The position numbers and the translations under genes are program-made. 64,000 bases of DNA, from positions 1-64,000 of the forward strand of contig CAAGMZ010000015.1 in the NCBI GenBank assembly GCA_900771195.1, read 5' to 3'. The notes below the pieces were generated by a model. It made no database searches. It was given only the letters and a program-made list of their open reading frames with translations, and had not been told where the DNA came from. The number at the start of each line of letters is the position of its first letter. The stretch's first letter is position 1. Source of the stretch: Lachnospiraceae bacterium. Its GTDB lineage: Bacteria > Bacillota > Clostridia > Lachnospirales > Lachnospiraceae. Below are positions 33,410 to 42,416 of the stretch, piece by piece.

Positions 33410-34066
33410 TTATATGTTCCATTCAGGTTCTGTTTCAACGGTTATCCTGTCGGAACCTGACGGATTATTGAATGACAGTCTGTAAGCAAAAAGCTTTGGA
33501 AAAATACCCCGCTTTCCGCTAAAATCCGGATTGTACTTGATATCGCCATAAATAGGATGTCCGTGAAATGCCATCTGCACTCGAATCTGATGATGTCTGC
33601 CTGTGTGAAGCCTTACACGTACCAGCGAGTATATCTGCCCGTCAATTTCCCGTGTCTTGACAGACTCATACGAAAGCGATGCTTTCTTGGCTCCTTCCGG
33701 TCTGCTGTTATCGACATGGGACATATTGACCTTTGAATCCTTGACAAGATAATCTGTGTACTCTCCCTTGTCCTCTATTATGCCTTTTACCACTGCATAA
33801 TACTGCTTTTCTATGGAATGGCTTCCTGACATTGCGGAAAGTGATGCTGCCGTCTTTTTATTAAGTGCAAAAAGCACAAGTCCTCCCACCGGCTTATCAA
33901 GGCGGTTAATAATATATGTATCGCCTTTATCCCCGCGGATTGCCCTGTATTTTTTCACCTGACCCAGTAAGTCCGGCTCAAACCCGCGTTCCGACTGCGA
34001 AGCAATCCCGGCAGGCTTGTTGCATATTATTATGTTGCTGTCCTCATAAACTATATTCGGATTCAT
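33410..34066 (-). CDS. RluA-family pseudouridine synthase
   Basis: This 218-residue protein is the catalytic domain of an RluA-type synthase. The catalytic Asp lies in INRLDKPVGGLVLFA, and HTGRHHQIRVQMAFHGHPIYGD is the second landmark. The N-terminal S4 domain is absent, as in some small Firmicute members. It isomerises uridine in rRNA or tRNA; the site cannot be told. It lies between the MBOAT gene and the two-component system. Confidence 0.93.
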   Translation of the reverse strand: MNPNIVYEDSNIIICNKPAGIASQSERGFEPDLLGQVKKYRAIRGDKGDTYIINRLDKPVGGLVLFALNKKTAASLSAMSGSHSIEKQYYAVVKGIIEDKGEYTDYLVKDSKVNMSHVDNSRPEGAKKASLSYESVKTREIDGQIYSLVRVRLHTGRHHQIRVQMAFHGHPIYGDIKYNPDFSGKRGIFPKLFAYRLSFNNPSGSDRITVETEPEWNI

Positions 34067-34081
34067 GATATCGTACCGTCC

Positions 34082-34771
34082 TTACACCTTAAAGCGGTAG
34101 CCCACACCCCATATTGTCTCAATATACTGGGGTCTGGATGTGTCTGCCTCTATTTTCTCACGTATTTTCTTTATATGGACTGTTACGGTGGCAATGTCTC
34201 CTACAGAATCCATGTCCCATATCTGCTTGAAAAGTTCATCCTTGGTAAATACCCTGTTGGGATTCTCCATAAGAAAAAGAAGAAGGTCATATTCCCTTGT
34301 TGTAAAGCTCTTCTCCTCACCGTTTACATAGACCCGTCTGTCTGTCTTATCCACCCTGATTCCACGGATTTCTATAGTATCATTCTTTCTCTCCGGCGGT
34401 GTCGTAAGGCGTTCATATCTCGCAAGGTGTGCCTTGACGCGTGCCACAAGCTCGCTCGGACTGAAGGGCTTGGTAATATAATCATCCGCTCCGAGTCCGA
34501 GACCGTGGATTTTGTCTATGTCTTCCTTCTTGGCAGAAACCATAATTATGGGAGCATCGGAAATTTCCCTTATGTGCTCACATATCTCAAAACCGTCTAT
34601 TCCCGGCAGCATGACATCAAGAATAAAAAGATCGTATGCTTCACTGAGCACCATTCCAAGGCCTTCGGTACCGTTATCCGCAATCTCCACCTCAAAGCCC
34701 GTGGCCTCAAGATAATCCCGTTCCAGCTCCGCAATGCTTCTGTCATCCTCAACAATCAAAATTCTGCTCAT
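34082..34771 (-). CDS. OmpR-family response regulator
   Basis: This 229-residue regulator has a receiver domain with the acidic pocket and phospho-Asp in LFILDVMLPGIDGFEIC, switch Thr/Lys near IIMVSAKKEDID and YITKPFSPSELVARV. A winged-helix DNA-binding domain follows, with FTTREYDLLLFLMENPNRVFT and GVGYRF at the end. AAGGAGG lies upstream. It is followed on the transcript by the RluA gene and preceded by the kinase gene, 9 bp away. Its regulon is unknown. Confidence 0.95.
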   Translation of the reverse strand: MSRILIVEDDRSIAELERDYLEATGFEVEIADNGTEGLGMVLSEAYDLFILDVMLPGIDGFEICEHIREISDAPIIMVSAKKEDIDKIHGLGLGADDYITKPFSPSELVARVKAHLARYERLTTPPERKNDTIEIRGIRVDKTDRRVYVNGEEKSFTTREYDLLLFLMENPNRVFTKDELFKQIWDMDSVGDIATVTVHIKKIREKIEADTSRPQYIETIWGVGYRFKV

Positions 34772-34780
34772 ACATCCTCC

Positions 34781-36289
34781 TTAGTCCGAAAGTCTCCTGA
34801 CCGGTTCCCGGACCTGCTTGTACTTAGGCAGAGTAACATGCATGGTTGTCCCCTCTCCCGGTACGCTTTCGGCTTTTATTGTTCCTCCATGGTCTGTAAC
34901 AATCTTTTTTACTATTGAAAGTCCTATTCCGCTTCCTGCATTCGTCGAGCTTCTCGACGAATCCGAGCGGTAAAACCTGTCAAAAATAAAGTCGATATCA
35001 TTTTCGGCTATTCCCTGTCCGTTATCCTGAATGTCTAAATACACCCATTTGTCATCCTCTCTGACATTCATGGAAATTATGGTGACTGATTTATTGGAAT
35101 CACTGTATTTTACGGAATTGCTGAGAATATTGTCAATAACTCGCTTAAGCTGCTCCGGGTCCGCAACCATCCTTGTGCCCGGCATGACATTGATTTCATT
35201 CTTAAACCGTATTCCCATGGAATCAAATTCAATAGTCTTTTCCGCAATGCAGTCCGTAAAATAATCATATACATTAATCCTGACAAAATTATACGGAATC
35301 TTGTTGGTGTCTATCTTGGAATAAAATGTAAGCTCATCTATCAGTCTGTCCATATCGCATGCCTTGTTATATATGGTGCGGATGTACTTATCCATCTTCT
35401 CCGGAGTATTGACAACGCCGTCCATGATTCCCTCTACATAACCCTTTATGGCAGTAATGGGTGTCTTAAGGTCATGGGAAATATTACTTATAAGCTCCTT
35501 GCTCTCATTATCATTCTTTAACTTTTCCTCCGCATTCTCTTTGAGGCGTTTTCTCATATCGTCAAAATCCCGGCAGAGCTCGGAAAACTCATCTTTTCCC
35601 TCAATATCCATATCAAAATCAAGATTGCCGTTCTTGATGTTGTTGGTAGCAAGTCTCAACTTATTGATAGGGCTGACTGTCTCCCTGTACATCCATGTTG
35701 TGAAAAACCCGCTTGTAAGTATGACTACAAGTCCGAGTGCAATTATTCCGTCAATCAGCATCCTTCGCAGCTGCGGAACAAGCTTTGCGACCTGCATTAC
35801 AATATATACCTGTCCATCATTGCCTGAAGTCCCGGTATAATTCACTTTATTTATAACCACCTGATAATCGCCGCCAAGATAAAACCCTGTCTCCCTGCCT
35901 GCGTCACCGCTTACGGCCGACAGCTTCGAAAGTATTTCCTCTGACATTTCATTGCCTGAATACACACATTGCCCGCCATCTACCACAATAAGGAAGGAGC
36001 ATCTCTTGGTAAGCTCTGAATTGATGCCCTCGAGAAATTCAGGGTCGCTGAATTTTTCAGGTTCATTCCCGGCAGTATCAAGTATTTTGTTGTATTGGCT
36101 CTTACATATGTCAGATACAAGCACAACCGGATTGGCGAGTGCTTCGTATGACGTATCACTGACATTAAAATTGTTCTTAAGCTCTCTCAACTTATATGAT
36201 GAGATTCCCACAAGCGCAATTGACGATAAAAAAACGGGAACAAGAATCAACAGGCAGAAAGACAGCTTAAGCTTGGTTGAAAGCTTCAT
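34781..36289 (-). CDS. HAMP-domain sensor histidine kinase
   Basis: This 502-residue kinase has an N-terminal helix (about 7-29), an extracellular sensor region (about 30-185), a second helix (about 188-208), a HAMP linker, HisKA with the phospho-His in SNISHDLKTPITAIKGY, and an HATPase domain (NILSNSVKYS, DNGQGI, GSGIGLSIVKKI). It pairs with the regulator 9 bp downstream. The input signal is not identifiable. GGAAAG lies upstream of the ATG. Confidence 0.95.
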   Translation of the reverse strand: MKLSTKLKLSFCLLILVPVFLSSIALVGISSYKLRELKNNFNVSDTSYEALANPVVLVSDICKSQYNKILDTAGNEPEKFSDPEFLEGINSELTKRCSFLIVVDGGQCVYSGNEMSEEILSKLSAVSGDAGRETGFYLGGDYQVVINKVNYTGTSGNDGQVYIVMQVAKLVPQLRRMLIDGIIALGLVVILTSGFFTTWMYRETVSPINKLRLATNNIKNGNLDFDMDIEGKDEFSELCRDFDDMRKRLKENAEEKLKNDNESKELISNISHDLKTPITAIKGYVEGIMDGVVNTPEKMDKYIRTIYNKACDMDRLIDELTFYSKIDTNKIPYNFVRINVYDYFTDCIAEKTIEFDSMGIRFKNEINVMPGTRMVADPEQLKRVIDNILSNSVKYSDSNKSVTIISMNVREDDKWVYLDIQDNGQGIAENDIDFIFDRFYRSDSSRSSTNAGSGIGLSIVKKIVTDHGGTIKAESVPGEGTTMHVTLPKYKQVREPVRRLSD

Positions 36290-36379
36290 AACAATCAGTT
36301 CTTTCCGTAAAGTAATATAAGTCCGGACAAACGCCCAGACTTATAATACCATACAGCATGTGCTAAAAAAATATTCTTT

Positions 36380-37567
36380 TTATAAAAATTTTCTTAAATC
36401 TTCTGCTTTATCAGTCTTTTCCCACGGAAGATTAAGATCCGTACGTCCAAAATGTCCGTAAGCAGCAGTCTGCTTATAAATCGGTCTTCTGAGATCAAGC
36501 ATCTTAATGATTCCCGCAGGTCTGAGATCAAACTCTTTCCTTACGATTTCGACAAGCTTGTTGTCGTCCATCACGCCTGTGCCGAATGTATCGATATTTA
36601 CTGATGTGGGCTGTGCTACTCCTATAGCATATGAGAGCTGAATCTCACATCTTTTGGCAAGTCCTGCGGCAACTATATTCTTGGCAACATATCTTGCTGC
36701 ATACGCTGCCGAACGGTCAACCTTGGTGCAGTCCTTTCCGGAGAATGCTCCGCCGCCATGTCTTGCATATCCGCCGTAGGTATCAACAATAATCTTACGT
36801 CCTGTAAGCCCGCTGTCTCCCTGAGGTCCGCCTACCACAAAGCGTCCCGTGGGATTTATGAAATATTTGGTTCTTTCGTCAATAAGCTCTTTGGGAAGAA
36901 CCGGCTCAAAAACATATCTGAAAATATCTCCGTGTATCTGCTCCTGTGTGACATCCGGGTCATGCTGCGTCGAAAGGACTACTGCGTTAAGATGGATTGG
37001 TACATTATTTTCATCGTACTCAACAGTGACCTGTGTCTTGCCGTCCGGTCTCAGATAAGGAAGCACACCGTCCTTACGAACCTTGGCAAGCTGTCTTGCA
37101 AGCCTGTGGGCCAGTGCAATGGGATAAGGCATATACTCAGGTGTCTCGTCCGTGGCATATCCGAACATCATGCCCTGGTCACCTGCTCCGATAGCGTCAA
37201 TGTCAGAATCACTCATCTCGGCCTCCCGAGCCTCGAGTGCCCTGTCAACTCCCATGGCGATATCAGGCGACTGTCCGTCGAGTGCAACCATAACCGCACA
37301 GGTATTTCCGTCAAATCCGATGTCAGAGCTTGTATAGCCGATTTCCTTTACGGTATCCCTGACTATTTTCTGAATATCCACATTGGCCTTGGTAGTAATT
37401 TCTCCCATAACTACAACAAATCCGGTATTGCAGCAGGTCTCGCACGCAACACGGCTCATTGGATCCTGCTCCAGAAGTGCATCAAGTATGGCGTCCGAAA
37501 TCTGGTCGCATACCTTATCGGGATGTCCTTCCGTTACGGACTCCGATGTAAATAAATGTTTCTCCAT
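36380..37567 (-). CDS. metK: S-adenosylmethionine synthetase
   Basis: This 395-residue enzyme makes SAM from methionine and ATP. Landmarks are FTSESVTEGHPDKVCDQISDA near the start, GAGDQGMMFGYA, and GGAFSGKDCTKVDRSAAY, all matching the family. The ATG at 37567, with AAAGGAG upstream, is the true start; the longer frame is leader sequence. Expression is controlled by the SAM-I riboswitch and terminator at 37640-37793, giving feedback by its own product. Confidence 0.97.
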   Translation of the reverse strand: MEKHLFTSESVTEGHPDKVCDQISDAILDALLEQDPMSRVACETCCNTGFVVVMGEITTKANVDIQKIVRDTVKEIGYTSSDIGFDGNTCAVMVALDGQSPDIAMGVDRALEAREAEMSDSDIDAIGAGDQGMMFGYATDETPEYMPYPIALAHRLARQLAKVRKDGVLPYLRPDGKTQVTVEYDENNVPIHLNAVVLSTQHDPDVTQEQIHGDIFRYVFEPVLPKELIDERTKYFINPTGRFVVGGPQGDSGLTGRKIIVDTYGGYARHGGGAFSGKDCTKVDRSAAYAARYVAKNIVAAGLAKRCEIQLSYAIGVAQPTSVNIDTFGTGVMDDNKLVEIVRKEFDLRPAGIIKMLDLRRPIYKQTAAYGHFGRTDLNLPWEKTDKAEDLRKFL

Positions 37568-37620
37568 AATCGTGTCTCCTTTTTTAAAATGTACATCAAA
37601 ATAACTGTTGTGTATAACCC

Positions 37621-37634
37621 TGTGCCGCGGCACA
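37621..37634. repeat. Perfect 14-bp palindrome in the metK leader
   Basis: TGTGCCGCGGCACA is self-complementary and lies between the riboswitch terminator and the metK ribosome binding site. It may be a regulatory site or a stabilising hairpin. Confidence 0.6.
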
Positions 37635-37639
37635 ACGGC

Positions 37640-37667
37640 AAAAAAATAAGTCCACAAAATGGACTCG
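37640..37667 (-). terminator. Riboswitch-controlled intrinsic terminator of metK
   Basis: On the minus strand GAGTCCA/TGGACTT with a TTTTG loop is followed by ATTTTTTT. It lies directly downstream of the SAM-I aptamer. Confidence 0.85.
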
Positions 37668-37684
37668 ATTAATCAGTAATCAAA

Positions 37685-37793
37685 TCCACTTATTGCTCGA
37701 AATCCAATTTCGCTCAGGTTGGCACCTTCCTAAAAGGGGTTGCCGTGACTTCACCGATCCTATGTATCTCCATCACTCTGAATAAGCGGGACT
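37685..37793 (-). promoter_or_regulatory. SAM-I (S-box) riboswitch of metK
   Basis: The minus-strand leader has the S-box layout. P1 is CTTATT ... AATAAG, followed by CAGAGTGATGGAGA, then GGATCGGTGAAGTCACGGCAACC with the conserved GATCGGTGAAG...CGGCAACC core, and a second arm GGAAGGTGCCAACCTGAGCG. The terminator at 37640-37667 follows. SAM binding should favour termination. It matches the SAM-I class by eye; a covariance search was not run. Confidence 0.93.
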
Positions 37794-37814
37794 TTAATAT
37801 GAACTTACAGGATA

Positions 37815-37843
37815 ATAATATATCCCGTATGTATATTTGTCAA
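37815..37843 (-). promoter_or_regulatory. Promoter of the metK leader
   Basis: TTGACA (37838-37843) and TATTAT (37815-37820) lie on the minus strand with a 17-bp spacer, immediately upstream of the riboswitch. Confidence 0.85.
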
Positions 37844-37852
37844 CACCTGCTA

Positions 37853-38638
37853 TTATTTTACTATATATTTTACGATAAGCATTGCCAGACTTATAACAAG
37901 AAGTCCTGTTCCAAGCATTCTGTTCATGGTCTTCGCTGACGCTTTATTGGCCACTCTTGCCGTGAGAAAGGCAAAGACAAGCGTAGAAAAAATACATATT
38001 CCAAGCACAAGGTAATCGCTTATCCCTCCGCCGATAACAAAATGTGACACTGCACCTGTGCATGCCGTAAATGCCATTATAAACACGCTGGTTCCCACTG
38101 CTGTCTTAAGTTCATATCCAAGAACACTTGTAAGAATGAAAAGCATCATCATTCCCCCGCCGGCTCCGACCACACCGCATATAAGTCCCACAACCAAACC
38201 GCACACTACAGAAAGAATAACCGCCTGCTTCCGGGTTCTCCTGATATTGCTCTCTTTGGCTGCCATAACCGGCTTCACAATAAATTTGACACCCATAAGA
38301 AGTGTCATGAACATTGAAAAGCTTCCCATTGTTTTCGACGGAAGAAATGACGCCAGATAGCTTCCCGCAAGCGTGAAAACCATAACCGATGCCATCATGA
38401 CAAGTCCGTTTTTCACATCAAGATTGCCGTTCTTTTTATATGTGAATGCCGATGCCGCGGATGCAAGTACATCTGACGCAAGTGCTATCCCCACAGCATC
38501 ATAAGGCTCCATGCCGAGAAATGTTATAAGCATCGGTGAAATCACCGCTGCCGCAGAAAGTCCTGCAACTCCCGTTCCGAATCCGGCTCCTGCGCCGGCA
38601 AGTATGCATACGATTATAGTCTGAATCAACCAGTCCAT
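37853..38638 (-). CDS. TauE/SafE-family membrane permease
   Basis: This 261-residue polytopic protein has about eight hydrophobic segments and the family's internal repeat, each half carrying a Gly-rich GAGAGFGTG or GVVGAGGGMM type loop. Members export or import small organic sulfur compounds or carboxylates. The neighbour metK leader hints at sulfur metabolism, but the two have separate promoters. GGGAGAAACAAT precedes the ATG. Confidence 0.92.
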   Translation of the reverse strand: MDWLIQTIIVCILAGAGAGFGTGVAGLSAAAVISPMLITFLGMEPYDAVGIALASDVLASAASAFTYKKNGNLDVKNGLVMMASVMVFTLAGSYLASFLPSKTMGSFSMFMTLLMGVKFIVKPVMAAKESNIRRTRKQAVILSVVCGLVVGLICGVVGAGGGMMMLFILTSVLGYELKTAVGTSVFIMAFTACTGAVSHFVIGGGISDYLVLGICIFSTLVFAFLTARVANKASAKTMNRMLGTGLLVISLAMLIVKYIVK

Positions 38639-38667
38639 ATTGTTTCTCCCGAATAAGCATTATGACG

Positions 38668-38696
38668 ATTCTATTACAGTATTTAAAATATGTCAA
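38668..38696 (-). promoter_or_regulatory. Promoter of the TauE/SafE gene
   Basis: TTGACA (38691-38696) and TAGAAT (38668-38673) lie on the minus strand, 17-bp spacer. Confidence 0.75.
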
Positions 38697-38702
38697 CTAT
38701 AC

Positions 38703-38759
38703 AAAAAGCTGCCGGACTATGACAAATGCAGTAATATAGCAAATATCACAATCCGGCAG
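38703..38759 (-). terminator. Terminator of the tRNA-Ser pair
   Basis: On the minus strand CTGCCGGA pairs with TCCGGCAG across a 35-nt loop and is followed by CTTTTTG. It lies after tRNA-Ser(GGA). Confidence 0.55.
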
Positions 38760-38815
38760 AAAAAAATTTATAAAAATTTAATAAATTGATATAAGTGCAA
38801 AAAATAAAAATAAAA

Positions 38816-38904
38816 CGCAGAAGGAGGGATTTGAACCCTCGCGCCGCTGTTAACGACCTGCACCCTTTCCAGGGGTGTCCCTTCAGCCTCTTGGGTACTT
38901 CTGC
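38816..38904 (-). tRNA. tRNA-Ser(GGA)
   Basis: An 89-nt class II tRNA on the minus strand: acceptor stem GCAGAAG/CTTCTGC, anticodon loop CTGGAAA giving GGA, and a long variable arm. CCA is not encoded. Confidence 0.95.
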
Positions 38905-38931
38905 AAAGTCCCGGCCTACGCCTGTCCTTTA

Positions 38932-38965
38932 TATTATTAAAACCACTTGGACAAGTGGTTTTAAT
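38932..38965. terminator. Symmetrical hairpin between the two tRNA-Ser genes
   Basis: TTATTAAAACCACTTG and its exact complement flank GA-centred symmetry, with T/A-rich ends in both directions. It may be a leaky terminator or a processing signal, since no second promoter is clear for tRNA-Ser(GGA). Confidence 0.55.
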
Positions 38966-38968
38966 AAG

Positions 38969-39054
38969 CGGAGAGGATGGGATTCGAACCCATGCGCCCG
39001 TGAAGACAAACGGTTTTCAAGACCGCCCCGTTATGACCGCTTCGGTACCTCTCC
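38969..39054 (-). tRNA. tRNA-Ser(TGA)
   Basis: An 86-nt class II tRNA on the minus strand: acceptor stem GGAGAGG/CCTCTCC, anticodon loop CTTGAAA giving TGA, and a long variable arm. CCA is not encoded. Confidence 0.95.
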
Positions 39055-39098
39055 ATATTATAGCTGCCGCTGACAATATCAGTTCAGCAACAAATGTT

Positions 39099-39127
39099 AT
39101 TCTACCAAAATCATATCAGTATGTCAA
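39099..39127 (-). promoter_or_regulatory. Promoter of the tRNA-Ser pair
   Basis: TTGACA (39122-39127) and TAGAAT (39099-39104) lie on the minus strand with a 17-bp spacer, just after the ispD stop. Confidence 0.82.
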
Positions 39128-39135
39128 CTGGTAAT

Positions 39136-39834
39136 TTAATTTTTTTGTAAATTCAAAAACTCGCCTGCAATACTGATATCCTCAGGTGTCGTGACCTTAA
39201 TGTTGGTGTATTCCGAGAGTGTAAGCTTAACCGCTGTCCTGCCGTAATTTTCCATTACCATGGCATCGTCTGTTATTATATCCTTGCTGTCCTCGTCTAT
39301 ATTTTCGTATGCTGATTTTATCAAATCGGTATCAAAAACCTGAGGTGTCTGGATTATCCAGGTGTTTTTCCTGTCCGGAGTGCTGCGCACGAAACCATCA
39401 TCATCGGAAATTTTAACGGTGTCCTTGGATGGCACCGCCGCCACGGCTGTCCTGTATTTCTTCACATCCTCATACAGCCTGTCGAGAATTTCGGGAGTAA
39501 TGCATGGTCTTGCACCGTCGTGTATAAACACATATCCCGGGTCTCTCACAGCCGAAAGACCATTCATGACTGAATCACAACGTCTTGCACCCCCTGTCAC
39601 GACTGATGAGATTTTACCGTAGCCATATTTATTTATGATACTTTCACGGCAGTAATCAATATCTTCGCTTCTCACCACAAGCACAATGCCGTCTATGAAT
39701 GTGCAGGCCTCGAAAACATCCAGCGAATGGCACAGCAGGGGTTTTCCGCAAACTTCCATATACTGCTTGGGAATCCTGCCGCCCATGCGGCTTCCGTTCC
39801 CGCCGGCAAGCACAATTGCATAATTTCTGTTCAT
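39136..39834 (-). CDS. ispD: 2-C-methyl-D-erythritol 4-phosphate cytidylyltransferase
   Basis: This 232-residue enzyme makes CDP-ME from MEP and CTP in isoprenoid synthesis, feeding IspE (20624-21484). Motifs are IVLAGGNGSRMGGRIPKQY near the CTP site, HDGARPCIT, and QTPQVF. GGAGAGAG inside the end of tsaD serves as ribosome binding site; tsaD stops 1 bp upstream. It is the last gene of the t6A operon. Confidence 0.95.
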   Translation of the reverse strand: MNRNYAIVLAGGNGSRMGGRIPKQYMEVCGKPLLCHSLDVFEACTFIDGIVLVVRSEDIDYCRESIINKYGYGKISSVVTGGARRCDSVMNGLSAVRDPGYVFIHDGARPCITPEILDRLYEDVKKYRTAVAAVPSKDTVKISDDDGFVRSTPDRKNTWIIQTPQVFDTDLIKSAYENIDEDSKDIITDDAMVMENYGRTAVKLTLSEYTNIKVTTPEDISIAGEFLNLQKN

Positions 39835-40854
39835 CTATCTCTCTCCAAGCTTAAGGTTGGGAACTGCATTAAGGTCCCAGCCGGACCTTGTTCCCGCCAT
39901 ATACTCGTAATATCCGGCTGCTCCTATCATTGCCGCATTGTCCGTACAGAGTATGGGGGACGGATGATAAAATTCGATTCCCTCCTCGCTGCATGCATCC
40001 GACATTGCTTTTCTTAACGCCGAATTGGATGCAACTCCGCCTGCTATGGCAAGTTTCCTGAAACCATACTCTTTTGATGCCGCCATGGCATGACCTACCA
40101 GAACATCCACGACAGCCTTCTGGAAAGAAGCCACAAGGTCAGCCCTGTTAATCTCTGTTTTTTTCATCTCGCACTGATTGATGTAATTGAGCACTGAAGA
40201 CTTAAGCCCGCTGAAGCTGAAATCATATTGCGAGTCTGCCACTTTGGCACGGGGGAATTCCACCGCATCAGGGTTCCCCTCTTTTGCAAGCTTATCTATT
40301 TTGGGTCCTCCGGGATATCCGAGTCCCACAGCCCTTGCCACCTTGTCAAAGGCTTCCCCTGCCGCATCATCACGTGTTTTGCCCAGTATCTCGTATTTAC
40401 CGTAATCCTTAACATTAACAAGATGCGTATGTCCTCCGGATACCACAAGACATCCAAAAGGAGGTTTTAGTTCGGGATTTTCAATGTAGTTGGCCGATAT
40501 GTGACCTTCTATATGGTGAACACCTATCAGCGGTTTGTGTGCCGCAAAAGCAAGTGCTTTGGCATAAGAAACTCCCACAAGAAGCGCTCCCACAAGTCCC
40601 GGACCATATGTGACCGCCACGGCATCTATATCCTTAAGCTCAGTGTCAGCCTGCTTTAAAGCCTGTTCGACCACGCTGCATATATTTTCCATATGCTTCC
40701 TGGAAGCAAGCTCCGGAACAACGCCGCCGTAAAGTGTATGAAGATCGATTTGTGAAGATATTATATTGGACATTACCGTCCGCCCGTTAAGCACCACTGC
40801 TGCGGCTGTCTCATCACACGAACTCTCAATTGCAAGTATTTTTATGTCGCTCAT
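39835..40854 (-). CDS. tsaD: tRNA N6-threonylcarbamoyladenosine synthase subunit TsaD
   Basis: This 339-residue ASKHA-fold catalytic subunit transfers the threonylcarbamoyl group to A37 of ANN-reading tRNAs, together with TsaB and TsaE encoded upstream in the same run. Landmarks are ILAIESSCDETAAAV, the metal site in GVHHIEGHISAN, and VSGGHTHL. GGAAGG lies about 10 nt before the ATG. It is separated from its partners by rnz and two small genes. Confidence 0.96.
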   Translation of the reverse strand: MSDIKILAIESSCDETAAAVVLNGRTVMSNIISSQIDLHTLYGGVVPELASRKHMENICSVVEQALKQADTELKDIDAVAVTYGPGLVGALLVGVSYAKALAFAAHKPLIGVHHIEGHISANYIENPELKPPFGCLVVSGGHTHLVNVKDYGKYEILGKTRDDAAGEAFDKVARAVGLGYPGGPKIDKLAKEGNPDAVEFPRAKVADSQYDFSFSGLKSSVLNYINQCEMKKTEINRADLVASFQKAVVDVLVGHAMAASKEYGFRKLAIAGGVASNSALRKAMSDACSEEGIEFYHPSPILCTDNAAMIGAAGYYEYMAGTRSGWDLNAVPNLKLGER

Positions 40855-40857
40855 ATA

Positions 40858-41454
40858 TCAGTAACCTTCCATGTCCTTTCCGTCAGCCAAATCCCAGTAA
40901 AGTATTTTCCACTGCCCTTTACTGTTTTTTCTCAGGGTATATTTTTCGTATATGGCAATAGTCTGCTTCTGTGTGTCGTTTCTCACATAATACTTCACAT
41001 CAACCTCAGCATATTCATCGCCCTTAAAGTCAATCAGTTCTATTCCGTAACCATCTTCAACAATGTACTGTGAAATGTATTGTTTTTCTGATTTGTATGT
41101 TGATATCTCAGTCTTGAGATTTTCAATAAAAAGCTCATACGGATTCTTTTCCAGAAGTTCGTCATCATATGTGGCAAGCATGTGCTGGGCAAGTCCGGTA
41201 AGCTCATCATCATCAAAATCATTTTTGTAAATAAGTTTCTGTATATCGGCAAAATATGTAACCACGGCGCGCGGACTTCCCGGATAATTCTTATCCATGT
41301 CCCTCTGGAGCACCGCTGTTGCCACGGATGTTTCTTTTTCCTTGCCGTTATTCTTGTCTGTATCACGGTTTGACAGATAGATATAGTACGACACTGCCAG
41401 TGCCGCAAGCAAAGTTATTATGAGAGGTTTTTTAATTTTCTCAAATACTTTCAT
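40858..41454 (-). CDS. Membrane-anchored protein of unknown function (possibly DUF6715)
   Basis: About 198 residues. An N-terminal transmembrane helix (about 10-27) is followed by a hydrophilic extracytoplasmic part with a helical first half (VTYFADIQKLIYKNDF) and a strand-rich second half ending KGQWKILYWDLADG, which resembles NTF2-like or lumazine-type cystatin folds. I recall a DUF6715 of this kind in Lachnospiraceae but cannot confirm it. The start at 41454 with GGAG 8 nt upstream is preferred to the TTG at 41472. It lies between rnz and tsaD. Confidence 0.75.
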   Translation of the reverse strand: MKVFEKIKKPLIITLLAALAVSYYIYLSNRDTDKNNGKEKETSVATAVLQRDMDKNYPGSPRAVVTYFADIQKLIYKNDFDDDELTGLAQHMLATYDDELLEKNPYELFIENLKTEISTYKSEKQYISQYIVEDGYGIELIDFKGDEYAEVDVKYYVRNDTQKQTIAIYEKYTLRKNSKGQWKILYWDLADGKDMEGY

Positions 41455-41488
41455 GTACCTGTCTCCATTCAAAAACGAGGAAATTTCC

Positions 41489-42397
41489 TCAATCGGTAAA
41501 GTCTATCGTCTTCATCCAGCCGTCGCGGGGCATGTGGGTGTGCAAAAAAATGCTCCTCACTTTATTAATATACTCGTCCGGCCTTACAAGTGACGGGCTG
41601 TAATGGGTAAGCCATAACTCCGACGGCCCGGCTTTCTTTGCAAGCTCTGCCGCCTCATACATAGTCATATGCTTATACTCTCTGGCTTTGGCATCCTTAC
41701 CGTCCTCACCGTACATTCCCTCACATATAAAAAGATCGGCGCCTGCTGCATTTTGCCATATGGAATCCGTGGGACGCGAGTCCGTGCTGTAGGTAACCTT
41801 TATGCCTTTTCTGGCAGGACCGAGCACCATATCGGGCGTGAAAACCCTGCCGTCAGCCTCTATGGTCTCGCCCTTCTGAAGCTTATTCCAATAGGGCATG
41901 GGTATATTCTGTGCTTTCGCAGCCTCGACGTCAAATCTTCCCTGTCTTTCAATCCTTATGCTGTATCCGTAGCAGGTAATCTTGTGGTTTACTCTGAATG
42001 CGTCTATTATATATCCGCACGCATTTATTGTCTCAAAATCCCCATCTATCTCATGAAACCGAATTTTGAACGGCAGGTCCGGTGCAATTATCCTAAGGGA
42101 ATTTACCACTTTTTCTATGCCCTTTGGCCCTATTATAAGCAAATCCTCCGTCCGCTCTGCATTCCCCATTGTCAAAAGAAAACCCGGCAGCCCTGCCACA
42201 TGGTCTGCATGAAAGTGTGTTATGCAGATGATATCCACAGGCTTACAGCTCCAGCCCGATTTCTTGAGGGCCACCTGTGTTCCTTCCCCGCAGTCAATGA
42301 GGAGCGAACTGCCATTAAATCTCGTCATCAGTGAAGTTGTCCATCTGTTGGGCAACGGCATCATTCCGCCGGTTCCCAGCAAGCACAAATCTAACAT
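41489..42397 (-). CDS. rnz: Ribonuclease Z
   Basis: This 302-residue zinc endonuclease of the metallo-beta-lactamase fold removes tRNA 3' trailers. The metal motif THFHADHVAGLPG is intact, preceded by LLIDCGEGTQ; further ligands are in VTYSTDSRP and LTHYSPS. It fits its setting, since the tRNAs here lack encoded CCA and need trailer removal before CCA addition. AGAGG precedes the ATG. It is part of the run with the tsa genes. Confidence 0.93.
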   Translation of the reverse strand: MLDLCLLGTGGMMPLPNRWTTSLMTRFNGSSLLIDCGEGTQVALKKSGWSCKPVDIICITHFHADHVAGLPGFLLTMGNAERTEDLLIIGPKGIEKVVNSLRIIAPDLPFKIRFHEIDGDFETINACGYIIDAFRVNHKITCYGYSIRIERQGRFDVEAAKAQNIPMPYWNKLQKGETIEADGRVFTPDMVLGPARKGIKVTYSTDSRPTDSIWQNAAGADLFICEGMYGEDGKDAKAREYKHMTMYEAAELAKKAGPSELWLTHYSPSLVRPDEYINKVRSIFLHTHMPRDGWMKTIDFTD

Positions 42398-42416
42398 AAT
42401 TTACAATTACCTCTGC

